Positions 1 through 7,483 of a stretch of 42,452 nucleotides of DNA are shown here, in pieces. A program made the position numbers and the translations under genes. A model generated the notes under the pieces. The model did no database searches, was not told the DNA's origin, and worked only from the letters and a program-made list of their open reading frames with translations. The stretch's first letter is position 1; each line of letters opens with the position of its first letter. Source of the stretch: Thiodiazotropha sp040507005 (GTDB lineage: Bacteria > Pseudomonadota > Gammaproteobacteria > Chromatiales > Chromatiaceae); contig JBEVVS010000110.1 in assembly GCA_040507005.1 (NCBI GenBank), forward strand, positions 1 to 42,452. Reading direction: 5' to 3'.

Positions 1-1
1 G

Positions 2-790
2 ATGACCAACTGGCAGAAGACCGGTCTGTTGCAGTGGGAAGACAAGAACGGCGACGGTCGTATCCAGTACTACAACGACAAGAACGCCGATTTCGCAGCC
101 AAGGCCGAGAGCTATGGTTGGAAGGGTAACGAGATGACCAAGGTCGACCGTGACATCATGGTATTGGCCAATCCGGAAATCGCCAATCTGCCCAACTGGG
201 TTATCGCCCTGGTGGTTGCCGGCGGTCTCGCAGCGGCGCTCTCCACCGCGGCCGGTCTGCTGTTGGCGATCTCATCCTCCATCTCACATGACCTCCTGAA
301 GGGTGTCTTCATGCCCGATATTTCAGAGAAGGCCGAGTTGATGGCGGGACGTATAGCTATGGCGGGCGCAATCGCCCTGGCCGGTTATTTCGGTCTCCAT
401 CCACCGGATTTCGCAGCTGGCACCGTGGCCATCGCCTTCGGTCTGGCGGCGAGCTCGATCTTCCCCGTACTGATGATGGGTATCTTCTACAAGAAGATGA
501 ACCGTGCGGGTGCGATCTGGGGCATGATCTCCGGTATCGGTGTCACCATGCTGTATGTGTTCCAGCACAAGGGCATCATGTTCATTCCGGGTACCTCGTT
601 CCTGGGTGACCTGGGTCCGAACTGGTTCCTCGGCATTTCACCAAACGCCTTCGGCGCCATTGGTGCACTGGTGAACTTCGTGGTCGCCATCATCGTCTCC
701 AAGGTCACGGCTCCGCCACCGGATCATATCCAGCACCTGGTGGAGGATATCCGTGTACCCAAGGGCGCTGCAGGCGCTATAGATCACTAA
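2..790 (+). CDS. actP: Sodium:acetate symporter, C-terminal part (partial)
   Basis: This is the 3' end of a sodium:solute symporter (SSS family); the 5' part lies before the window and the frame is open at the left edge. The visible 262 residues start in a hydrophilic loop and continue through about five membrane segments. One is rich in small residues (ALSTAAGLLLAISSSISHD), a stretch typical of ActP/PutP-like carriers around the sodium site. The family imports acetate or similar short acids with Na+ across the inner membrane. The gene order (symporter, CNBD-CBS-DUF294, exonuclease, acs) supports acetate as substrate. The loop near residues 14-26 contains DKNGDGRI, which looks like an EF-hand calcium loop. 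A strong terminator follows the stop codon. Family assignment is firm; the exact substrate is inferred from context. Confidence 0.88.
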   Translation: MTNWQKTGLLQWEDKNGDGRIQYYNDKNADFAAKAESYGWKGNEMTKVDRDIMVLANPEIANLPNWVIALVVAGGLAAALSTAAGLLLAISSSISHDLLKGVFMPDISEKAELMAGRIAMAGAIALAGYFGLHPPDFAAGTVAIAFGLAASSIFPVLMMGIFYKKMNRAGAIWGMISGIGVTMLYVFQHKGIMFIPGTSFLGDLGPNWFLGISPNAFGAIGALVNFVVAIIVSKVTAPPPDHIQHLVEDIRVPKGAAGAIDH

Positions 791-817
791 TAAAAAAACA
801 TAAAGCTGTAACCAAGT

Positions 818-841
818 GCCCCGCTTCGGCGGGGCCTTTTT
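818..841 (+). terminator. Rho-independent terminator after actP
   Basis: A perfect 7-bp GC stem (GCCCCGC / GCGGGGC) closes a TTCG tetraloop and is followed by C and five T residues. It lies 27 bases after the symporter stop codon, so the symporter is probably terminated separately from the CNBD-CBS gene downstream. Confidence 0.9.
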
Positions 842-971
842 AACTGCAGCAAAGCATCATCGGTGGTGACTATCCACCAGCCTAGCACCAGAGGGCTGCT
901 GAATAGTTACAAGGTCAATTTTTTTCACCATACTACTGGAATTCAACTCCAGTCGTATGCGAGCCACATCT

Positions 972-2843
972 ATGGAAATCGAACTGGTCGAGATTCGCGA
1001 TTTTCTGGCACAACGCCCTCCCTTCGATGCCCTGCCCGAAGAGCAACTCAATCAACTTCCTAAATCCCTTGAAATTCGTTATCTGCGTAGAGGCAGCCTG
1101 TTTCCTCCCGCTGATTCGATAAAGGGCTTTATCTATATCCTGCGCAGCGGTGCCATCGAGCTTCGTGATGATGAAGACAATCTGGTGGAGAAACTGGCCG
1201 AGGGTGGTCTCTATACCACTGATTGCCAATTGATCGATTTCAGCCGTGTGACCCATGGCCTGGCCGTAGAGGATAGCCTGATCTATCAGCTCTCCTGCGA
1301 TGTACTGAAGATGCTGCGTAAAACCGAACCGGCCTTCGATCGTCACTTTGCTGAATCGATCAGGGACCGGCTGAAACAGGCGGTCCGTACCTTGCAGGAT
1401 TACGGGGAAGAGAAGAGTCCCATCGCCGAGATGACAGTTGAGGTCTCCGACCTGATCAAAAAGAGACCGGTCACCATTGATATCAACAGCACCATCCGTC
1501 AGGCAGCGGTGTTGATGAGCGACAAGAACGTCTCATCCGTAATGATCATGAATGGAGCACAATTGGCGGGCATTATCACCGATCGGGATCTGCGCAAACG
1601 TTGTATTGCCGCGGGTGTTTCCGTCGATCGCCCGGTGAGCCAAATCATGACCACAAACCTGGAGACCATTCAGGAGAGCACCATGGCGATTCAGGCATTG
1701 ATGACCATGACTCGACTGCATGTGCATCATCTCCCGGTGAAACGGGGTGAACATGTTGTCGGCATGCTGACTGCTACTGATCTGGCCCGCCACCAATCCA
1801 CTAACTCGGCCTTTCTGGCAAGCGATATCCGTAAGGCGGCCACTGTGGATGACCTGGCACTGGTGAGCGGAAGGTTGCCAGACCTGCAGTTCCAACTCGC
1901 CAATTCCAATGCCTCGGCACTGCACATCGGCGAGGCCATCTCCTCTATCACCGATTCATTGACCGCGCGTCTGATCGAGATGGCCGAGGCCGAACTTGGA
2001 CCACCGCCAGTACGCTATGTCTGGATGTGCGGCGGTTCCCAGGCACGGGGGGAACAGACCTCGCATTCCGATCAAGACAACGCCCTGCTCATCTCGGATG
2101 AGATGAAACCTGAACACGCCGAGTACTTTGAGACCTTGTCAAAGCGTGTCTCCGACGGATTGAATGCATGCGGATTCATCTACTGCCCCGGTGATGCCAT
2201 GGCGACAAATCCGAAATGGCGCCAAACCCTGCAAATCTGGCGTAAATATTTCAATACCTGGATCAACAAGCCGGAACCCATGGCATTGATGCTGTCGAGT
2301 ATTTTTTTCGATCTGCGCCCGGTATATGGGGAAGTCGAGCTGTTTAACGAGTTGCGTTCCGACATTCTCAACAAAACTCGCGGTAACGGCATATTCACCG
2401 CTTTCATGGCGGCGAATGCCCTGCAACACCGGCCACCACTGGGGTTTTTCCGTACCTTCGTGCTGATACATGGTGGAAAACATGATGACACGTTCGATAT
2501 CAAGCACCGGGGCATCGTCCCCATCACCGATATCGCCCGTGTGTTCGCCCTTGACCAAGGCCTGATGTCGGTAAATACCACAGAGCGGCTGGAGGCGGCG
2601 GCAGAAACCACCGTCCTCAGCCGTGACATGGGAGAAAACCTGGTGGATGCATTGGAGTTCATCGCCAGCATCCGCATTTTTCATCAGGCGGAACAGATCC
2701 GTAAAGGCATCAAGCCTGACAACTATATGTCACCGGAAGAGTTGTCGGATCTGGAGCGCAGGCACTTGAAAGACGCCTTTCGGGTCATCCAGGAGATGCA
2801 GGATGCCATGGAAAGCCGTTATCAGGGCGGACGTTTCGTATAG
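972..2843 (+). CDS. CNBD-CBS-DUF294 nucleotidyltransferase-like protein
   Basis: A cytoplasmic multidomain protein of about 623 residues. In order it has a cyclic-nucleotide-binding-like domain (about residues 15-135), a pair of CBS domains (about 160-275, with DRDL and the TATDLA ending), a DUF294 nucleotidyltransferase domain with the GlnD-like motif GGSQARGEQTSHSDQDNALL (about 354-373), and a DUF294 C-terminal helical domain. The family resembles the uridylyltransferase part of GlnD, but its target is unknown; CBS pairs usually bind adenine nucleotides. The next gene starts two bases after its stop, so the two are co-translated. An in-frame ATG also exists at 957; I prefer 972 because the alignable domain begins there, but neither start has a clear ribosome binding site. 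A 6-bp inverted repeat (ACTGGA/TCCAGT, 935-953) lies just upstream and could be an operator. The acetate-gene context suggests a regulatory role. Confidence 0.85.
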   Translation: MEIELVEIRDFLAQRPPFDALPEEQLNQLPKSLEIRYLRRGSLFPPADSIKGFIYILRSGAIELRDDEDNLVEKLAEGGLYTTDCQLIDFSRVTHGLAVEDSLIYQLSCDVLKMLRKTEPAFDRHFAESIRDRLKQAVRTLQDYGEEKSPIAEMTVEVSDLIKKRPVTIDINSTIRQAAVLMSDKNVSSVMIMNGAQLAGIITDRDLRKRCIAAGVSVDRPVSQIMTTNLETIQESTMAIQALMTMTRLHVHHLPVKRGEHVVGMLTATDLARHQSTNSAFLASDIRKAATVDDLALVSGRLPDLQFQLANSNASALHIGEAISSITDSLTARLIEMAEAELGPPPVRYVWMCGGSQARGEQTSHSDQDNALLISDEMKPEHAEYFETLSKRVSDGLNACGFIYCPGDAMATNPKWRQTLQIWRKYFNTWINKPEPMALMLSSIFFDLRPVYGEVELFNELRSDILNKTRGNGIFTAFMAANALQHRPPLGFFRTFVLIHGGKHDDTFDIKHRGIVPITDIARVFALDQGLMSVNTTERLEAAAETTVLSRDMGENLVDALEFIASIRIFHQAEQIRKGIKPDNYMSPEELSDLERRHLKDAFRVIQEMQDAMESRYQGGRFV

Positions 2844-2845
2844 CT

Positions 2846-3538
2846 ATGCTGACAAGATTCCTCAGTTTGGATTCCTTAAGAAAAAGAGCCTTGGCGAAGG
2901 CCGAACCGGGGATTCTGCGTGACTATCTATCGACCCCTTTAACCTCCAACAATACCCAATGCGAGGAGCTGTCGATTGTTTCCCTGGACCTTGAAACCAC
3001 CGGTCTCGATCCGAAAAAGGACAAAATCCTCAGTTTCGGTCTGGTTGAGATGCAACATATGACCATCAAGCTCGGGACCGCTCGCCATCAGTTGATCACA
3101 GTCGATGAGGAGATCCCGGAAGAGTCGGCAGTCATCCACCAGATCACCGATGACCAAGCAGCAACTGGGGTTTCGATTCAGGAAGCCCTGCAGGAACTCC
3201 TGCAGCGCATGGCCGGCAAGGTAATGCTGGTGCACTATTCCGCGATTGAGCAGAACTTCATCGATGCGGCCTGCCAAAAGCTGTTCGGTGCACCATTCGT
3301 GATACCGATTATCGACACCCTGGTACTGGCGCAACGAATTTTTGAACGCAGAAATCACACTATCCAGGCAGGGGATCTGCGCCTGTTCAATCTGCGTCCG
3401 CGTTATAATTTACCGAATTACAAGGCACACAATGCCCTCAGCGATGCTGTCGCCACTGCGGAATTGTTTTTAGCCATGGCATCTGAAATGGTGCCACAAC
3501 CCAACCAGTGCCAACTCAAGCGTTTCCTTACACGCTGA
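2846..3538 (+). CDS. DEDDh 3'-5' exonuclease (DnaQ-like)
   Basis: A 230-residue protein of the DNA polymerase III epsilon-like exonuclease superfamily. The ExoI motif SLDLETTGLD carries Asp48 and Glu50, an HQIT element follows near residue 98, and the ExoIII motif AHNALSDAVATAELF carries His195 and Asp200. These are the metal-binding and catalytic residues of the DEDDh class. It has no PHP, polymerase or GIY-YIG domain, so it is a stand-alone exonuclease and probably not the replicative proofreading subunit. It begins two bases after the CNBD-CBS-DUF294 stop codon and sits just before acs. I recall similar pairs near acs in other gammaproteobacteria, but the functional link to acetate metabolism is unexplained. 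The start ATG is set by this tight spacing. Confidence 0.87.
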   Translation: MLTRFLSLDSLRKRALAKAEPGILRDYLSTPLTSNNTQCEELSIVSLDLETTGLDPKKDKILSFGLVEMQHMTIKLGTARHQLITVDEEIPEESAVIHQITDDQAATGVSIQEALQELLQRMAGKVMLVHYSAIEQNFIDAACQKLFGAPFVIPIIDTLVLAQRIFERRNHTIQAGDLRLFNLRPRYNLPNYKAHNALSDAVATAELFLAMASEMVPQPNQCQLKRFLTR

Positions 3539-3651
3539 CTGGCAATAGAATGGTGTGAATATGAAAAAATCAAGCATGCTCTATACAAAAAAACGGCATA
3601 CAGAGAAATATCTGTTGTTGAGAATGAATAACCACCGTTGAGGAGAAACCA

Positions 3652-5598
3652 ATGTCAGAAATTAAGACTTACCCCGTCCCTGCCGAATTCGCAGCACAGG
3701 CAAATATTGATGATGCCCAGTACCAAGCGATGTATCAGCAGTCAATCTCTGATCCGGAAGGTTTTTGGGGGGAACAAGCTGATAAATATGTCACCTGGTT
3801 TAAGAAGTGGGACAAAGTAGTCGATTGGAGCTTCAGTAAAGATGACCTGCATATCGAATGGTTCAAAGGCGCCACCCTGAATGTCTCCTATAACTGTCTC
3901 GATCGCCATCTGGAGAGCCGAGGTGACCAAGTCGCCATCATCTGGGAAGGGGATGACCCGCAAGAGGATCGTAAAATCACCTATCGAGAACTCCATGAAG
4001 AGGTCTCTAAATTTGCCAATGTTCTAAAATCACGCGGGGTTAAAAAGGGTGACCGTGTCTCCCTTTACATGCCGATGATTCCGGAGGCCGCTGTCGCCAT
4101 GCTGGCCTGTACTCGCATCGGCGCCGTTCACTCTATCGTTTTCGGCGGCTTCTCCCCCGACGCCTTGCGTGATCGAATCCTTGATTCGGATTGCCAGGTT
4201 GTGATCACGGCGGATCAGTCGATGCGCGGTGGCAAGAAAGTACCCCTCAAAGCCAATGCCGACAAAGCCATTGCCCAGTGTCCCAATGTCCACACCTGCA
4301 TCGTCGTCCAACGTGGCGGTGACCCGGTGGAGTGGAACGACGACCGGGATGTTTGGTATCACGAAGCCATGTCCAGCGCTTCATCCGACTGCCCGGCTGA
4401 GGAGATGGCTGCCGATGATCCGTTGTTCATACTCTATACCTCCGGTTCAACCGGAAAACCGAAGGGCGTTCTGCACACCACGGGTGGGTATCTGCTGCAA
4501 GCGGCAATGACCCACAAACTGGTCTTTGACTACAAGGATGGTGAAGTTTACTGGTGTACAGCGGACGTGGGCTGGGTCACCGGCCACACCTATATCGTAT
4601 ATGGTCCGCTGACCAATGGTGCCATCAGCGTTATGTTTGAGGGTATCCCCACCTATCCCGACATCTCACGTTTCTGGCAGGTGTGCGACAAGCACAATGT
4701 CGCCTCTTTCTATACCGCACCAACCGCCATTCGCTCCCTGATGGGTGCGGGTGAAGAGCCGGTGAAAAAGACCAGCCGCAGCACCCTGCGCCTGCTGGGT
4801 ACCGTGGGTGAACCGATCAATCCCGAAGCCTGGGAGTGGTACTACCGGGTGGTCGGTGATGAGCGCTGCCCGATTGTAGATACCTGGTGGCAGACTGAAA
4901 CCGGGGCCCACATGCTGACACCCCTGCCAGGCGCCACACCGTTGAAACCCGGCTCGGCTACCCGTCCCTTCTTTGGTGTGGAGCCGGTGTTGCTGGATGA
5001 CCAGGGAGTGGAGATCGATGGCAATCCGGCCGAGGGCAATCTGGCGATCAAACATCCCTGGCCTTCGATGATGCGCACGGTTTATGGCGATCATAAACGC
5101 TTCTTTGAAACCTATTTTGCCATGTATCCCGGCTACTATTTCACCGGCGACGGCGCCCGCCGCGACGAGGACGGTTACTACTGGATAACCGGGCGTGTCG
5201 ATGATGTCTTGAATGTCTCCGGACACCGTCTGGGTACCGCGGAGATCGAGTCTGCTCTGGTACTTCACGATCAGGTTGCCGAAGCGGCGGTTGTCGGGTA
5301 TCCCCACGACCTGACCGGACAGGGCATCTACGCCTATGTGACACTGATGGCCGGTAACGAAGGGAGCGACGAACTGAAGGCTGACCTGGTAAAACTGGTA
5401 CGCTCGGAAATCGGTCCCATCGCCAAGGTCAACCTGATCCAGTGGTCACCTGGTCTGCCCAAGACCCGGTCAGGCAAGATCATGCGCCGCATCCTGCGCA
5501 AGATTGCCGCCAACGAACTGGAGAACCTGGGTGATACCTCCACCCTTGCAGACCCATCCGTGGTTGACAATCTGATTGACAATAGGGAAAACAGATAG
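3652..5598 (+). CDS. acs: Acetyl-CoA synthetase
   Basis: AMP-forming acetate:CoA ligase, 648 residues, the usual family length. It converts acetate, ATP and CoA to acetyl-CoA through acetyl-AMP in the cytoplasm. Visible motifs are the P-loop-like YTSGSTGKPKGVLHT, the acyl-adenylate core DTWWQTETG, the hinge region GHRLGTAEIE, and the C-terminal PKTRSGKIMRR. In that motif Lys609 is the residue that acetylases of the Pat/AcuA type modify to switch the enzyme off. The start is fixed by AGGAGA five bases upstream of the ATG. The product feeds central metabolism and probably the PHA genes about 23 kb away. The 113-bp gap upstream separates it from the exonuclease and may hold its own promoter. I am very sure of this call. 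Confidence 0.97.
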   Translation: MSEIKTYPVPAEFAAQANIDDAQYQAMYQQSISDPEGFWGEQADKYVTWFKKWDKVVDWSFSKDDLHIEWFKGATLNVSYNCLDRHLESRGDQVAIIWEGDDPQEDRKITYRELHEEVSKFANVLKSRGVKKGDRVSLYMPMIPEAAVAMLACTRIGAVHSIVFGGFSPDALRDRILDSDCQVVITADQSMRGGKKVPLKANADKAIAQCPNVHTCIVVQRGGDPVEWNDDRDVWYHEAMSSASSDCPAEEMAADDPLFILYTSGSTGKPKGVLHTTGGYLLQAAMTHKLVFDYKDGEVYWCTADVGWVTGHTYIVYGPLTNGAISVMFEGIPTYPDISRFWQVCDKHNVASFYTAPTAIRSLMGAGEEPVKKTSRSTLRLLGTVGEPINPEAWEWYYRVVGDERCPIVDTWWQTETGAHMLTPLPGATPLKPGSATRPFFGVEPVLLDDQGVEIDGNPAEGNLAIKHPWPSMMRTVYGDHKRFFETYFAMYPGYYFTGDGARRDEDGYYWITGRVDDVLNVSGHRLGTAEIESALVLHDQVAEAAVVGYPHDLTGQGIYAYVTLMAGNEGSDELKADLVKLVRSEIGPIAKVNLIQWSPGLPKTRSGKIMRRILRKIAANELENLGDTSTLADPSVVDNLIDNRENR

Positions 5599-5664
5599 CA
5601 CCTATAGTCGGGAGTCTGCTGCTAGCCCAATTTGCTTTGCGCGAGACTCCAGACACACCCAGAA

Positions 5665-5711
5665 CACTACTGCTCCACCGGTACTGAATCGATACCGATG
5701 GGGCAGTAGTG
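5665..5711 (+). terminator. Long imperfect hairpin downstream of acs
   Basis: Two 19-base arms (starting CACTACTGC and ending GCAGTAGTG) pair with one G-U pair and one C-A mismatch around a 9-base loop. No T run follows, so this is either a weak or Rho-assisted terminator or an mRNA 3'-end stabiliser for acs. The rest of the 192-bp gap shows nothing else I recognise. Confidence 0.5.
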
Positions 5712-5790
5712 AATTAGGTGTCACCACTGGCCGCTAGCTGCAGCCTGACAAACAGATACCAAGAACCGTTAAACAAACATCATTGAGTTC

Positions 5791-6354
5791 ATGAATTTTA
5801 AAATCCCCTCTTTCTATAAACGCATCTTGGCATTCTTTGTTGTCATAGGTCCGATATTCTGGTTGGTCTTCACAGAAGACGGGCAACGTCGCACAGACAT
5901 CGTTCTACTGACCCTGTGGGGCGAAGATGAAATCGCCTTGAATCTAAAAGCACTCGATAATCAGGTCAGTGAAGAGGATTTAAAACAGGTATTTCCCGAT
6001 ATAACCTGGACATGCAAGGATGAGTTGAGTAACTTCGGCAATCGCTTATGTGCTACTCGTATCGGCATATTCAATGACATCCCCGCTCACTATATAACCC
6101 TTTTCTTCCACGATCGCTGGATCAATGGGGTAAAGATCGGTTATCGCGGTAACTATCATGAACTGCTGAAGCAGCAGCTTTGGCAACAGCTTGGCAATCC
6201 GGCCAACAGCAATCCCCAGCTTCCGGTAATTGAGGGAATGGATTCGGTTATCCACTGGATTACCGATTCCGGCAATGTCATTCTCAAGGATTCGCTGCAA
6301 GAGGGTGATGAAGCTGCGCTACTCTGGCTCTCCCTCTCCATCATCCCAAACTAA
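5791..6354 (+). CDS. Hypothetical single-pass membrane protein
   Basis: I do not recognise this 187-residue protein. It has a short basic N-terminus followed by one hydrophobic segment (about residues 11-27, ILAFFVVIGPIFWLVF), then a soluble part of about 160 residues that is likely periplasmic. Two cysteines (in WTCKDELS and RLCATRIG) are spaced to allow one disulfide. The middle is predicted mixed alpha/beta, with a pattern of aromatic residues (FFHDRWINGVKIGYRG). It stands alone: the hairpin after acs lies upstream and the next gene is convergent. The ribosome binding site (TTGAG close to the ATG) is weak, so the start is moderately certain. Confidence 0.65.
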   Translation: MNFKIPSFYKRILAFFVVIGPIFWLVFTEDGQRRTDIVLLTLWGEDEIALNLKALDNQVSEEDLKQVFPDITWTCKDELSNFGNRLCATRIGIFNDIPAHYITLFFHDRWINGVKIGYRGNYHELLKQQLWQQLGNPANSNPQLPVIEGMDSVIHWITDSGNVILKDSLQEGDEAALLWLSLSIIPN

Positions 6355-6366
6355 CTCGCCGGGTTG

Positions 6367-6738
6367 TCAGAAACCATATAGGGAATCATGTAAAAAGCGC
6401 TTGAAATAGCGCATGATCTGGCGTGGGATTACCCGCTCCGCATGTACACGCAGCTCATGAATCTCGTCTGTTATCTGTTGATCGTAGGATATCTGCGCAC
6501 GTTCGATTACCTGGTGTACCGCATTTTCCAATACTGCGCCGTCACGATGCTTTATAACGCCGTAGATGGCCATCAGTGCAATCTGTTCTTCCAGTCCCAA
6601 ATCGCATTGATTGTCGAGGATCGTCAACATGATCGTGGTCACACAATCTATTTGCAGCGGATCCAGGGAGATGGCTTCAGCCCAAACCGCCGCCGGGTGA
6701 GGCGCATCGAATGAGATAGTTGTATTTTCCACTAACAC
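6367..6738 (-). CDS. Hypothetical small cytoplasmic protein
   Basis: An unrecognised 123-residue protein with no signal peptide or membrane segment, rich in helix-forming residues. The C-terminal half (RAQISYDQQITDEIHEL, then RVIPRQIMRYFKRFL) looks amphipathic. It starts with GTG, with AGGT about nine bases upstream as a possible ribosome binding site; a second GTG two codons on is also possible. The opposite strand has a shorter open frame here (6442-6714), but the leftward frame is longer and its composition is more protein-like. It converges on the membrane protein at 5791-6354, leaving only 12 bases between the stop codons. Confidence 0.5.
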   Translation of the reverse strand: MLVENTTISFDAPHPAAVWAEAISLDPLQIDCVTTIMLTILDNQCDLGLEEQIALMAIYGVIKHRDGAVLENAVHQVIERAQISYDQQITDEIHELRVHAERVIPRQIMRYFKRFLHDSLYGF

Positions 6739-6918
6739 GACTTATATACCTGTAAAGAAGCCCACTTAATACACACACCGACAATGCTAGACCCATTTAC
6801 GCTATTTACTCGGTAATTTTTCACACAGTCAACAAATATTACAAAATATCACTGTCCTGTAATGTGTATCACTTCTCTTCTGTAAGTTGCTGGGTTGAAA
6901 AACACCGGAGGATGGCAA

Positions 6919-7425
6919 TCAGTTGAGATTCAATTGGAATCTGATCTCACCCTCTTGATCAGCGATTTCCAACTGGGAGTAGTCGCTCTTGGCAAGCTTC
7001 AGGTAGATACAGGGATAGGTAAGTGCCTGCATCTGTACACTGCCGGGTTTGGGTTGCAGCCACTCCAGGGTGACTGTTGCAGTATTGGCGGTGATATCAA
7101 GCTGTTCTGACAGCAAGCGTAGCCCGTAACCACCGCTGGGCTGTTGCCCCATATTGACCCGGATTATCCAGAATTGATCCCGATCCGTGTTGTTGTCGAC
7201 GCTCGGTTTTGGGGATGAATCGCCAATGCTAACGCTATTACTCTGTTTCATTTCACTATCGGACACCAGTTGCGCACCCGCAGGCTGGTTGACACTGCAT
7301 ATATATCCCTTATCAAGCACACTGACTGCAGAGGAGGCCAATGTATTGCACCCAGAAACAACCAGTACCATCAGCCCAAGGCCTCCCCATCTCTGCCAAT
7401 TGTATCCCGTCATGTATCGCATCAT
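6919..7425 (-). CDS. PrcB-like protease-associated lipoprotein
   Basis: A 168-residue lipoprotein. The N-terminus has a hydrophobic stretch and lipobox VSGC, with Cys26 as the likely lipidated residue. The C-terminal half (about residues 85-145) carries the pattern of the PrcB C-terminal domain: GQQPSGGYGLRL, then ATVTLEWLQPKPG and YPCIYLKL. In Treponema denticola, PrcB is a lipoprotein that binds and stabilises the subtilisin-like protease PrtP (dentilisin). Here the gene lies 58 bases downstream of a subtilisin-family lipoprotein on the same strand, which fits a protease-partner role. The domain call rests on motif recognition, and the partner role is inference from the neighbour. Two internal Met codons (residues 2 and 5) are alternative starts. 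Confidence 0.68.
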   Translation of the reverse strand: MMRYMTGYNWQRWGGLGLMVLVVSGCNTLASSAVSVLDKGYICSVNQPAGAQLVSDSEMKQSNSVSIGDSSPKPSVDNNTDRDQFWIIRVNMGQQPSGGYGLRLLSEQLDITANTATVTLEWLQPKPGSVQMQALTYPCIYLKLAKSDYSQLEIADQEGEIRFQLNLN

Positions 7426-7483
7426 CCCACCATTCCCCAGTTATTTCAGTGTTGGAGTTACGCATCGCTGTCTAACTCCAAAT

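Noticed and set aside
6442..6714. Rightward 90-codon frame opposite the hypothetical gene at 6367-6738
   Set aside because: It is shorter, and the leftward frame has a plausible start with a ribosome binding site and more protein-like composition.
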